A stretch of 10,679 nt of DNA, from contig JALWNR010000683.1 of the NCBI GenBank assembly GCA_027083715.1, positions 1-10,679 on the forward strand, written 5' to 3'. The DNA comes from Bacteroidales bacterium. GTDB lineage: Bacteria; Bacteroidota; Bacteroidia; Bacteroidales; NBLH01. Positions 1-7,579 of the stretch are shown piece by piece (the first letter of the stretch is position 1; the number at the start of each line of letters is the position of its first letter). The translations under genes and the position numbers were made by a program. The notes under the pieces were generated by a model. That model ran no database searches. It had not been told where the DNA came from and worked only from the letters and a program-made list of their open reading frames with translations.

Positions 1-59
1 GAAGTAATATTTAATTGATACAAATTCATAATTTTTTCTGTAAAAATAGGGTTTATTTT

Positions 60-78
60 ATACATTCTCGAAATGTAT
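60..78. other. Short inverted repeat upstream of the aminopeptidase promoter
   Basis: The 7-base arms atacatt (60-66) and aatgtat (72-78) are perfect complements around a 5-base loop, and T78-T81 follow directly. It could be a weak terminator of a plus-strand gene left of the window, or an operator just upstream of the -33 box at 87. The stem is AT-rich and short, so neither role is secure. Confidence 0.3.
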
Positions 79-86
79 TTTAAAGT

Positions 87-118
87 TTTGCAAATCCTGA
101 AAATATCTTTACTTTTCG
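87..118 (+). promoter_or_regulatory. Candidate Bacteroidota-type promoter for the aminopeptidase gene
   Basis: A TTTG box (87-90) is followed, after 19 bases, by TACTTTTC (110-117). The known Bacteroidota consensus is TTTG, about 19-21 bases, then TAnnTTTG. Only the last base of the -7 box departs, being C instead of G. Transcription would start near 124 and leave a leader of roughly ten A-rich bases before the ATG at 133. The same TAnTTTTCGG variant occurs upstream of the ccsBA gene. Confidence 0.5.
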
Positions 119-132
119 GATAAATTAAAAAA

Positions 133-1926
133 ATGATAATGAAAGATACATTACCTCTAACTCAACTGCGTAATTATATGCATAAAAATAATTTAGACGC
201 ATATATTATCCCAATGACTGACCCGCACATGAGTGAATATGTAGCTGCTCACTGGAAATCGATTAAATGGTTTTCAGGCTTTTCAGGCTCAGCCGGCACC
301 ATTGTGATAACTTCTGGTTTTGCAGGGCTGTGGACTGACTCACGTTATTTTATTCAGGCTGCTGAACAGTTAAAGGGCAGCGGCATAGAGTTGGTTAAGC
401 TAACAATTCCGCACACGCCCGAATACATCGGATGGTTAAATAAAAACTTGCCTAAAAATGCCAATGTTGGTTTTGATGGAAAAACCTTTTCTTACGGGTT
501 AGCAAAACAAATGCAAACTACATTTGAAAGAAAAAAAATCAACTTAAAACCTGATTTTGACTTTGTGAGCGAACATTGGACAGACCGCCCCCCTGTTTCC
601 GGAAATGAAGTATTTGAACACGATGTTAAATACGCAGGCAAATCGCGTCTGGAAAAAATATCCGTTTTACGCGAAAAGATGCGCGAAACAGCTGCCGATT
701 ACCATTTATTTTCATCACTGGATGATATTGCCTGGCTGTTTAATCTGCGCGGAAGCGATATTATGTACAACCCACTGTTTATAAGCTTTGCATTGATTTC
801 GCAAAGCGAAACTTTTTTGTTTGTGGATGATAAAAAACTTTCCGGCGAGCTGAAACAGAAACTTGTTGATGATGAAGTTATCATTAAAAATTATGATGAA
901 ATTTATCCGTTTTTAAGCAATATTCAAGGTGAAAAAACCATTATTGCCGATTTATCGAAAACCAATTACGCACTTTACAAATCAATACCCGAAAATTGTA
1001 ATATTGTTAATAAAATAAGTATTGCCTCGGTATTAAAATCCGCAAAAAATAAAACAGAAATTGAACATATCCGCAAAGTACAAGTAAAAGACGGTGTGGC
1101 AATGGTAAAGTTTTTGCATTGGCTTGACAAAAACATAGAAAGAGAAAAAATTACGGAAATATCTGCAGGAGAAAAACTTTTAGCCTTTCGCAAAGAACAG
1201 GAAGGATTTTTTGGTGAAAGTTTCGGAGTGATTTCTGCCTACGGAGCGCATGCAGCCATGCCTCATTACAGTGCTACCAAAGAAAGCAATACAGAGCTAA
1301 AGCCCAAAAGTTTTTATCTGGTAGATTCAGGCGGACAATATGTGGACGGAACAACCGATATTACACGAACCGTAGCCCTTGGAGCACCCACAAAAGAAGA
1401 AAAACACGATTTCACTCTGGCTCTGAAAGGAACCATTGATTTGGCGATGAGTATTTTCCCTTATGGCACCAAGGGCGTTCAACTTGATGCTATTGCACGC
1501 AAACCATTGTGGGATAACCGAATGAATTACGGACACGGAACCGGACACGGTGTCGGCTTTTTCCTTAATGTGCACGAAGGTCCGCAATCAATCAGTACAC
1601 GAAATGCCGGCATACAGGAAGAAACTTTGGAAGTAGGTATGTACCTGTCTGACGAACCTGCATTTTATCGTGCCGGAAAGCACGGTATCCGTATTGAAAA
1701 CCTGATTTTAGTGATGCCTGATGAAGAAAATGATTACGGAAAATTTTTAAAATTTGAAACCGTAACCCTTTGTCCTATTGACACAAAACCTGTGGAGGTA
1801 AATCTTTTAACTAAAGATGAGCGCAATTGGTTAAATAATTATCACAAAACAGTTTACGAAAAGCTATCAGCACATTTGCCGGATGATGTAAAAAAATGGC
1901 TGAAAGAAAAAACAAAAGCAATTTAA
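133..1926 (+). CDS. pepP: Xaa-Pro aminopeptidase (aminopeptidase P, M24B family, three-domain form)
   Basis: This cytosolic metallopeptidase releases the N-terminal residue from peptides whose second residue is proline. At 597 residues it has the long three-domain build of eukaryotic cytosolic aminopeptidase P: two creatinase-type N-terminal domains (about 8-140 and 160-310), the M24 pita-bread catalytic domain (about 315-530) and a short C-terminal extension (about 535-597). All five dinuclear metal ligands are visible: D398 in DSGGQY, D409 in DGTTDITRT, H472 in GTGHG, E508 in SDEP and E522 in IRIEN. The probable catalytic histidines H378 (MPHYS) and H481 (NVHEG) are also present. Spacing between these residues matches human XPNPEP1 as I remember it. 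ATG codons lie at 133 and 139 (M1 and M3); either may be used, and the A-rich leader gives no Shine-Dalgarno to decide. The gene stands alone, 390 bases before the next one. The family is very secure; the symbol is used loosely, since E. coli PepP is shorter. Confidence 0.95.
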   Translation: MIMKDTLPLTQLRNYMHKNNLDAYIIPMTDPHMSEYVAAHWKSIKWFSGFSGSAGTIVITSGFAGLWTDSRYFIQAAEQLKGSGIELVKLTIPHTPEYIGWLNKNLPKNANVGFDGKTFSYGLAKQMQTTFERKKINLKPDFDFVSEHWTDRPPVSGNEVFEHDVKYAGKSRLEKISVLREKMRETAADYHLFSSLDDIAWLFNLRGSDIMYNPLFISFALISQSETFLFVDDKKLSGELKQKLVDDEVIIKNYDEIYPFLSNIQGEKTIIADLSKTNYALYKSIPENCNIVNKISIASVLKSAKNKTEIEHIRKVQVKDGVAMVKFLHWLDKNIEREKITEISAGEKLLAFRKEQEGFFGESFGVISAYGAHAAMPHYSATKESNTELKPKSFYLVDSGGQYVDGTTDITRTVALGAPTKEEKHDFTLALKGTIDLAMSIFPYGTKGVQLDAIARKPLWDNRMNYGHGTGHGVGFFLNVHEGPQSISTRNAGIQEETLEVGMYLSDEPAFYRAGKHGIRIENLILVMPDEENDYGKFLKFETVTLCPIDTKPVEVNLLTKDERNWLNNYHKTVYEKLSAHLPDDVKKWLKEKTKAI

Positions 1927-2071
1927 GTTTGCTTTCGGTAAATAATCGTTGCCACGCCCCTACCTGAAGGCAGATGTGTGCCCACTAATCAATTACAGGA
2001 TTAAATTAACATATATTTTGCAGTTTGCAGGGACATTTCTGTGCGGCAGGGGGCGAAGCGGATAGCCCGCA

Positions 2072-2157
2072 AAAGCCATGCCGATTGCAAAACACGGCAA
2101 AAAGGAGCGGCGGATACAGAGCTCCTTTTTTGCCGATATTTTTGCCGGCATGGCTTT
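2072..2157. repeat. Long nested GC-rich hairpin, possible REP-like intergenic element
   Basis: Several arms nest around one centre. The outer arm AAAGCCATGCCG (2072-2083) is the perfect 12-base complement of CGGCATGGCTTT (2146-2157). Next, GCAAAA (2087-2092) pairs with TTTTGC (2140-2145). The inner arm CGGCAAAAAGGAGC (2095-2108) pairs with 2121-2135 with one extra T. The apical loop is 2109-2120. In all, about 32 pairs fall in 86 bases. The surrounding block (about 2030-2190) is clearly richer in G and C than its neighbours and carries GCGGATA twice (2058-2064 and 2110-2116). It could be a dispersed palindromic repeat, a bidirectional terminator (the inner stem ends in a T run) or a structured RNA. 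The hairpin is certain; its nature is not. Confidence 0.75.
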
Positions 2158-2241
2158 GAGGACTATGAGCGAAACACCCGAAGCCGCCCAAATAATATTT
2201 TATAACTGTGTTAAATTTTATTTTCTTTCCAAATAAAAGAC

Positions 2242-2274
2242 TTTAATATCTGAATTATTTATACTAATTTTCGG
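2242..2274 (+). promoter_or_regulatory. Candidate promoter for the ccsBA gene
   Basis: A TTTA (2242-2245) resembling the -33 TTTG box precedes TAATTTTC (2265-2272) by exactly 19 bases. Each box has one mismatch to the Bacteroidota consensus TTTG...TAnnTTTG. The predicted start near 2279 leaves a leader of about 38 bases before the ATG at 2317. The -7 box shares the form TAnTTTTCGG with the aminopeptidase promoter. Confidence 0.4.
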
Positions 2275-2316
2275 GCGTTTTTAAAAATTATTAAAAATCG
2301 GACAAAACATATACAT

Positions 2317-5300
2317 ATGAACACTTTAAATAAAATATTCTCATCTATTTGGACAGCTATAATTTTACTGGCAATATATGCAATATCTGCTGCTGTTGCC
2401 ACATTTATTGAAAATGATTTTGGTACTTCGGTTGCACAATACCTTGTTTATCGCTCTTGGTGGTTCAATATATTAAACTTGCTACTGGTAATAAATATGA
2501 TTTTTGTATTTTTCAAGTACAAAATGTATGAAAAAAAACGATTCAGTATGTTTCTGTTTCATTTTGCTTTTATTGTTATTATTATTGGTGCCGGAATTAC
2601 CCGTTTTATTAGCTACGAAGGAACCATGCATATACGTGAAGGAGCTACAAGTAACAGCATACTAACCTACGAATCGTATTTACAAATTGAAATTAACAAT
2701 GGCGAATTAGTATATAAATCTGAAACTCCGGTTAATTTCAATGTAGTTTCGGGCAATAAATACAGTGATGAAATAGAGTTTGACGGACAAAAATTCAATA
2801 TCCACTTAAAAGAATTTATCCCCAATGCGGGTGAAATAATTGTAGAAGCAGAAGACGGTGTGCCAACGGTAAGTTTTACCGCGTTAAACAATAACACCCG
2901 CCATGATTTAACTATGAGTTACGGCGATATGAAATGGGCAGGCGACCAATTGTATGCTTTTGGTATTGATGCTCCTGAAAATGCTGTAATTATTGATTAC
3001 CAAAATGATACGCTTTATTTTAAAGTGAACAAAACTGTTGAGTATTCAGCTATGCGCGATACAAACAAATTTGCATCGGAAGCAGGAGTACGGACGCCAT
3101 TAAACCGTATGTTTTTATATTCTTGGGATAATAATGCACTGGTACTCACCAAGTTTTATCCGAAAGCGAAAAAGAAAATCGTTAGTGGAGGCATTAAGAG
3201 TAATGGAGGATTAGATGCTATGTATTTTGATGTTTCAAACAACGGACAATCACAAGAAGTTTTAATTTTCGGTAAGAGTGGGTATCAGGGTAAAGCAAAT
3301 CAAACGACAATCGGAAAATACAAAATAAGCATAGCTTACGGTCCCAAAGAAATAAAATTACCTTTTTCATTAAAACTTAATGATTTTATTCTTAAACGCT
3401 ATCCCGGTTCTATGAGTCCGGCTTCTTATGAAAGTCATGTTACACTCAATGACCCCCGATATTCTTTGGTTGAAAACCATAAAATTTTTATGAATAACGT
3501 ATTGGAATACGATCATTATCGCTTTTTTCAATCATCATATGATCAGGACGAAGGAGGAACCATTCTTTCGGTAAATCATGATTATTGGGGTACTTATATT
3601 ACTTATTTGGGTTATATTTTATTAACAATTGGAATGGCTTGGAGCTTAATTAACAAAAACAGTAGATTTATGCAATTAAGTAAAAAAATTAAAGAATTAA
3701 ATGCTAAAAATATATTACTCATCATAGGTTTGTTCATTGTTTCGCAATATAATACAGTAGCACAAGACATTAGCCAATTGCCACAAATTGATAAAAATCA
3801 TGCTGCAAAATTTGGGGCGCTTTTAGTACAAGACCAAAGTGGTAGAATAAAACCGGTAAATACAATGACCAGTGAAATTTTGCGAAAATTAAGTCGCAGG
3901 AGTACCTTTCATGGCATGAACAGTGATCAAGTGTATATTAGCATGATGTTGCGACCGGATTTGTGGGCAAAAACAGCAATCATTAAAATTAAACATCCGG
4001 AGTTGATTAAACGTTTTAATGCCAAAGATGGGTTTGTAGCTTTAAGGGATGTGTTTGATCAAAACGCAAATTATATTTTACATGATGAAGTTGAAGCGGC
4101 TTACAGCAAAGGTCCGGCAAAACAAAATATGTTGGACAAAGACATTATCAAATTAGATGAGCGGGTGAATATATTATATTCAGCACTAAGTGGTGGATTT
4201 TTAAATATTTTTCCTGATAAATACAGTGAAAATCATAAATGGGAAAATATTCAATCGGCAAAAAATGATACAACAATCATTTATGCTTTAGCCGCTAATT
4301 ATATAGATGCTTTACAAAATTCAGTAAAAACAGGAAACTGGCAGCAAGCCGATATTGCATTGGAAAATATCAAAAAATTTCAAGAAGAAAACGGAAAAAG
4401 TGTATTGGTTAATCCTACAAAAATTAAAGCAGAAATTTTTTATAATAAATCCGCTATTTTCCGTCATTTATTTGAGTTTTATTTTATTATCGGTTTATTT
4501 TATCTGATTTATTTAATTTTAATAATTCTAATTCCGAAATTAAGTTTCAAATATGTAGATATTACAACACGCTGGTTAATCTATATAGGTTTTGCAGCCC
4601 ATACCATTGGTTTGGCTTTGCGTTGGTATATTTCAGGTCATGCACCCTGGAGCAATGGTTATGAAAGTATGATTTACATTGCATGGGTAACACTTTTGGC
4701 AGGAATTGTTTTTGCCAATCACAATAAAATTGCTTTGGCAGCAACTACATCACTGGCAGGGGTGGTTCTTTTAATAGCACATTTAAGCTGGATTGACCCA
4801 GAAATTACTACACTCGTTCCGGTACTTAATTCATACTGGCTTACCATTCATGTGGCAGTAATTATTGCCAGCTATGGATTTTTAGGATTAGGTGCTATTT
4901 TAGGTTTTGTAAATCTTATTTTGATGATTGTTAAAAATACTGAAAACAAAAAACGCATAGATAAAAATATTTTACAACTTAGCTATACTAACGAAATGAG
5001 CTTAACAGTAGGCTTATATTTGCTTACAATAGGCACATTTCTGGGCGGCGTTTGGGCAAACGAAAGCTGGGGTCGCTATTGGGGCTGGGATCCAAAAGAA
5101 ACTTGGGCTTTAATTTCTGTTTTAGTATATGCCATTATACTGCATGTGCGTCTTATTCCAAAACTAAAAGGACTCTTTACATTTAATTTTTTGTCGCTGA
5201 TTAGTTTCTCTTCGGTAGTGATGACTTATTTTGGTGTAAACTACTATTTATCCGGCTTACACTCTTATGCAACCGGCGACCCTGTGCCAATACCCAATAG

Positions 5301-5388
5301 TGTGTGGATAACACTTGGAATAGTATTGATTGTTGCCAATATTGCTTATGTAAGAGATATGAAATTGAAAGTGGATACAGAATTGTAA
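2317..5388 (+). CDS. ccsBA: Fused cytochrome c synthetase CcsBA (ResB-CcsA, System II)
   Basis: This inner-membrane protein exports haem and attaches it covalently to apocytochromes c in the periplasm. The N-terminal half (about 1-450) is ResB/CcsB-like: membrane spans near 12-30, 49-66 and 79-96, a large periplasmic domain, and a span near 424-445. A further hydrophobic segment at 465-483 is followed by a periplasmic insert (about 484-715). The C-terminal part (about 716-1011) is CcsA, with the WWD haem-handling motif at 918-930 (GRYWGWDPKETWA starts at 919). Four candidate haem-ligand histidines are present: H82 (span 3), H845, H943 and H982. The gaps 845-943 and 943-982 agree with those I recall for Helicobacter hepaticus CcsBA. 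The fused form is typical of Bacteroidota and Epsilonproteobacteria. At 1023 residues it is intact, with no frameshift. It stands alone, without a cytochrome gene such as nrfA or nrfH beside it here. Confidence 0.95.
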   Translation: MNTLNKIFSSIWTAIILLAIYAISAAVATFIENDFGTSVAQYLVYRSWWFNILNLLLVINMIFVFFKYKMYEKKRFSMFLFHFAFIVIIIGAGITRFISYEGTMHIREGATSNSILTYESYLQIEINNGELVYKSETPVNFNVVSGNKYSDEIEFDGQKFNIHLKEFIPNAGEIIVEAEDGVPTVSFTALNNNTRHDLTMSYGDMKWAGDQLYAFGIDAPENAVIIDYQNDTLYFKVNKTVEYSAMRDTNKFASEAGVRTPLNRMFLYSWDNNALVLTKFYPKAKKKIVSGGIKSNGGLDAMYFDVSNNGQSQEVLIFGKSGYQGKANQTTIGKYKISIAYGPKEIKLPFSLKLNDFILKRYPGSMSPASYESHVTLNDPRYSLVENHKIFMNNVLEYDHYRFFQSSYDQDEGGTILSVNHDYWGTYITYLGYILLTIGMAWSLINKNSRFMQLSKKIKELNAKNILLIIGLFIVSQYNTVAQDISQLPQIDKNHAAKFGALLVQDQSGRIKPVNTMTSEILRKLSRRSTFHGMNSDQVYISMMLRPDLWAKTAIIKIKHPELIKRFNAKDGFVALRDVFDQNANYILHDEVEAAYSKGPAKQNMLDKDIIKLDERVNILYSALSGGFLNIFPDKYSENHKWENIQSAKNDTTIIYALAANYIDALQNSVKTGNWQQADIALENIKKFQEENGKSVLVNPTKIKAEIFYNKSAIFRHLFEFYFIIGLFYLIYLILIILIPKLSFKYVDITTRWLIYIGFAAHTIGLALRWYISGHAPWSNGYESMIYIAWVTLLAGIVFANHNKIALAATTSLAGVVLLIAHLSWIDPEITTLVPVLNSYWLTIHVAVIIASYGFLGLGAILGFVNLILMIVKNTENKKRIDKNILQLSYTNEMSLTVGLYLLTIGTFLGGVWANESWGRYWGWDPKETWALISVLVYAIILHVRLIPKLKGLFTFNFLSLISFSSVVMTYFGVNYYLSGLHSYATGDPVPIPNSVWITLGIVLIVANIAYVRDMKLKVDTEL

Positions 5389-5400
5389 TGGGTATGTTGG

Positions 5401-5446
5401 TAACTTGTCTGACTACCGGAAGATTAGATATTTGGAACACAAGTTA
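5401..5446. other. Weak inverted repeat after ccsBA
   Basis: TAACTTGT (5401-5408) and ACAAGTTA (5439-5446) are perfect 8-base complements separated by 30 bases. No T run follows, so a classical terminator is unlikely, although this is where the ccsBA transcript would be expected to end. Confidence 0.25.
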
Positions 5447-5458
5447 AATAATCGGTTA

Positions 5459-5492
5459 TATTCTGTATTTTTTGCATATTGTATTCTGTATT
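5459..5492. repeat. 11-base direct repeat upstream of radC
   Basis: TATTCTGTATT occurs at 5459-5469 and again at 5482-5492, 23 bases apart, or about two helical turns. Both copies lie 30-65 bases upstream of the -7 box at 5523. They could be paired activator or repressor sites, but the sequence is AT-rich and a chance repeat is possible. Confidence 0.4.
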
Positions 5493-5522
5493 CAATAACA
5501 AGTTTATTTTAAAAATTTAGTT

Positions 5523-5530
5523 TAATTTTG
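5523..5530 (+). promoter_or_regulatory. -7 promoter box of the radC-upp gene run
   Basis: TAATTTTG matches the Bacteroidota -7 consensus TAnnTTTG at every fixed base. No good TTTG box lies 19-21 bases upstream. Transcription should begin near 5537, giving a leader of about 19 bases to the ATG at 5556. It is the only good promoter candidate I see for the four-gene run that follows. Confidence 0.5.
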
Positions 5531-5555
5531 TTTGTTGACAGATAAACAAAAGGAT

Positions 5556-6245
5556 ATGCCGGAAAAACTAAACATAACCGATTGGGCAATAGAAGACCGC
5601 CCACGTGAAAAATTAATTGCCAAAGGCAGGCAAAACCTTACCGATGCAGAGCTTATTGCTATATTAATCGGTTCAGGCAGTACCGAAGAAACCGCTGTGG
5701 AATTAGCAAAGCGAATACTAAACAGCGTAGAAAACAATCTGAATGCACTTGGACAATTAACCGTAAACAATTTAATAAAATTTAAAGGTATTGGCGAAGC
5801 CAAAGCCATTAGCATTGTAGCAGCTTTGGAATTGGGCAGACGCAGAAAACTTTCTGATGTACTTGAAAAAAAGAAAATTACATCATCTCAAACAATTTTT
5901 GAATTGATGAACCCCGTATTGGCAGACTTACCTCATGAAGAATTTTGGGTGATTTTTTTAAACAGAAACAATAAAATCGTTGACAAACAGCGTATCGGAC
6001 AAGGTGGCATTCACGGAACAACAGTTGATACCCGCCTGATTATGAAAGCTGCTATTGAAAAATTAGCCACTTCGATAATTCTTTGCCACAACCACCCCTC
6101 AGGTAGCTTAAAACCAAGTAAAGCAGATAAATATCTAACAAAAAAAATGGTTGAAGCAGGAAAAATTTTAGATATCACCGTACTTGACCATATTATTATC
6201 GGGAATGAAAAATATTTTAGCTTTAATGATAATGGACTATTCTAA
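5556..6245 (+). CDS. radC: RadC family protein (UPF0758, JAB/MPN+ domain)
   Basis: The 229-residue protein has the standard RadC build. An N-terminal region with a helix-hairpin-helix (around KFKGIGEAKA, 75-84) is followed by a JAB/MPN+ metalloprotease-like domain (about 105-229). The zinc-binding JAMM signature is complete: H178 and H180 in HNHPSG, D191 in PSKAD, with a glutamate candidate at E128/E129. The family was once called a DNA-repair protein, but that role is not well supported; the biochemical activity is unknown. I chose the ATG at 5556 over an upstream in-frame TTG at 5532, because the predicted transcription start (near 5537) lies after that TTG and the family usually begins close to the KLNITDWA motif. 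It is the first gene of a tight plus-strand run, with 14 bases to the next gene. No association with a mobile element is visible, although radC homologues are common on such elements. Confidence 0.93.
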   Translation: MPEKLNITDWAIEDRPREKLIAKGRQNLTDAELIAILIGSGSTEETAVELAKRILNSVENNLNALGQLTVNNLIKFKGIGEAKAISIVAALELGRRRKLSDVLEKKKITSSQTIFELMNPVLADLPHEEFWVIFLNRNNKIVDKQRIGQGGIHGTTVDTRLIMKAAIEKLATSIILCHNHPSGSLKPSKADKYLTKKMVEAGKILDITVLDHIIIGNEKYFSFNDNGLF

Positions 6246-6259
6246 GCTTATTTTTTAAA

Positions 6260-7579
6260 ATGATTATATACAGCCCTGTAATAACCACACGCATTACTTA
6301 TACCTTTCATTTTGTTCTGAATGAACTTCTTGGATTAAACTATGTACTAACTGATAATTTAAAAATTTTTAAGCGGGCTGACTCACCAAAGATCTATTAC
6401 GATTTTAATAATAATATTAAAATAAATAGCTTATTTTTAAAGGCTTCGCCACTGCTTTTTAAAAAAGGCATTGAAAACCAAAATCCTGAAATTTTTTCTT
6501 TTAAAGAAACAAAAGCGTTTTTTAAAACAAATAATCATTCATTTTTTGAATTTGATATTTTTGCTGCAAGTTTTTATTTGCTTTCGCGATATGAGGAATA
6601 TTTCCCCTACACAACTGATAAATTCGGTCGGTTTCCTGCCAAAGAAAGTCTTGCGGTAAAACACGGTTTCATTGAACAGCCAGTAATTAATATTTGGGCA
6701 GAATATTTAAAAGCTACGCTTTTAAAATATTATCCCAATATAAGATTTAAACAGAACCAGTTTCATTTCTTACCAACTATTGATATTGACAATGCATATG
6801 CCTATCTGCATAAAGGGTTTATTCGCAGTTTATTATCATCAGGGAAATTACTATTAAAACTAAATTTCACAGAGCTGTTTGAAAAAACAGCCGTACATAT
6901 TCATCAAAAAAAAGACCCTTACGACAGCTATGATTACCTTATTAAGCTTCATCAAAAATATCAATTAAAGCCAATATTCTTTTTTTTAACGGCAGCTTAC
7001 GCAAAATACGATAAAAATATATCGCCCCAAGGCAAAACATTTAAATATTTAGTACAAAAAATTGTACAAAACTTTGAAATAGCAATTCATCCTTCTTTTG
7101 CCTCAAACAAGCATCCCAATAGGGTGAAAATAGAAAAAGAATTGCTTGAAAAAATATCTGCTAAGAAAATAAACAAAAGTCGCCAGCACTTTTTAATACT
7201 TAAAATGCCGGAAACCTATCAAAATTTAATAAAATCAGGAATTAAAGAAGATTACAGTATGGGATTTGCCGAAACACCGGGTTTTAGAGCAGGAACTTGC
7301 ACTCCGTTTTATTTTTTTGATTTAAAGAAAAACAAAGAAGAAAATCTAAAAATAATTCCCTTTTCCATAATGGATGTAGGATTAAAAGATTACGATGAGT
7401 ATAATACTTTACAAGCAGAAGAAAAAATCAAAAAAATTATCAAAAATGTGAAAAAGGTAAACGGATTATTTGTAAGTTTATGGCATAATGAAAGTCTAGG
7501 CACAAAAAAACAGTGGAGTGGCTGGCAAAATGTTTATGAAAAATTGATTGAATTTGCGTTAAATTCGAATGGAAATTAA
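6260..7579 (+). CDS. Polysaccharide deacetylase-like protein with DUF7033-type N-terminal region
   Basis: The 439-residue protein has two parts. Residues 1-165 resemble the N-terminal DUF7033 region of Bacteroidota deacetylase-like proteins (the YLLSRYEEY motif is at 106-114). Residues 170-435 form a divergent NodB/glycoside-hydrolase-deacetylase barrel. Visible motifs are TIDIDNAY (173-180, the expected metal-aspartate strand), IAIHPSFAS (284-292), SRQHF (307-311), DYSMGFA (331-337) with GFRAGT (341-346), and LWHNE (407-411). A canonical HxxxH metal site is not evident: H287 is followed by PSFA rather than by a second His at the right spacing. Activity as a carbohydrate de-N-acetylase is therefore inferred, not shown. 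No signal peptide is seen, so it probably acts in the cytosol. The last 11 bases overlap the acyltransferase gene that follows, which suggests coupled translation and a shared pathway, perhaps in a surface or secreted glycan. Confidence 0.8.
   Translation: MIIYSPVITTRITYTFHFVLNELLGLNYVLTDNLKIFKRADSPKIYYDFNNNIKINSLFLKASPLLFKKGIENQNPEIFSFKETKAFFKTNNHSFFEFDIFAASFYLLSRYEEYFPYTTDKFGRFPAKESLAVKHGFIEQPVINIWAEYLKATLLKYYPNIRFKQNQFHFLPTIDIDNAYAYLHKGFIRSLLSSGKLLLKLNFTELFEKTAVHIHQKKDPYDSYDYLIKLHQKYQLKPIFFFLTAAYAKYDKNISPQGKTFKYLVQKIVQNFEIAIHPSFASNKHPNRVKIEKELLEKISAKKINKSRQHFLILKMPETYQNLIKSGIKEDYSMGFAETPGFRAGTCTPFYFFDLKKNKEENLKIIPFSIMDVGLKDYDEYNTLQAEEKIKKIIKNVKKVNGLFVSLWHNESLGTKKQWSGWQNVYEKLIEFALNSNGN

Larger units (their letters stand above)
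1927..2316. other. 390-base intergenic region without a gene
   Basis: The region separates two plus-strand genes. Bases 1927-2030 show no structure I can interpret. Bases about 2030-2190 form the GC-rich block around the long hairpin, and 2191-2316 return to AT-rich sequence with the promoter of the next gene. A 61-codon minus-strand reading frame covers the hairpin, but it is palindrome-derived, rich in Cys, Pro and Gly, and does not look like a protein. Confidence 0.7.

Noticed and set aside
1..132. Possible end of a gene or a structured RNA at the left edge
   Set aside because: No reading frame of useful length and only a short AT-rich hairpin; nothing beyond a promoter can be supported.
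2006..2191. 61-codon minus-strand reading frame across the GC-rich hairpin
   Set aside because: It is produced by the palindromic DNA itself, has biased Cys/Pro/Gly composition, no promoter or family resemblance.
5201..5440. 79-codon minus-strand frame spanning the end of ccsBA
   Set aside because: It is antisense to the conserved CcsA C-terminus and has no support of its own.
5532..5555. TTG start giving a longer RadC
   Set aside because: It lies two bases after the -7 box, before the expected transcription start, and adds eight residues not typical of the family.
5556..6245. RadC as a sign of a mobile or defence island
   Set aside because: RadC homologues do occur on such elements, but here there is no transposase, integrase, restriction gene or composition shift, and the next genes include upp.
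6471..6659. 62-codon plus-strand frame inside the deacetylase-like gene
   Set aside because: It is an alternative frame of a well-supported gene, rich in Phe/Leu/Lys from A/T-rich codons.
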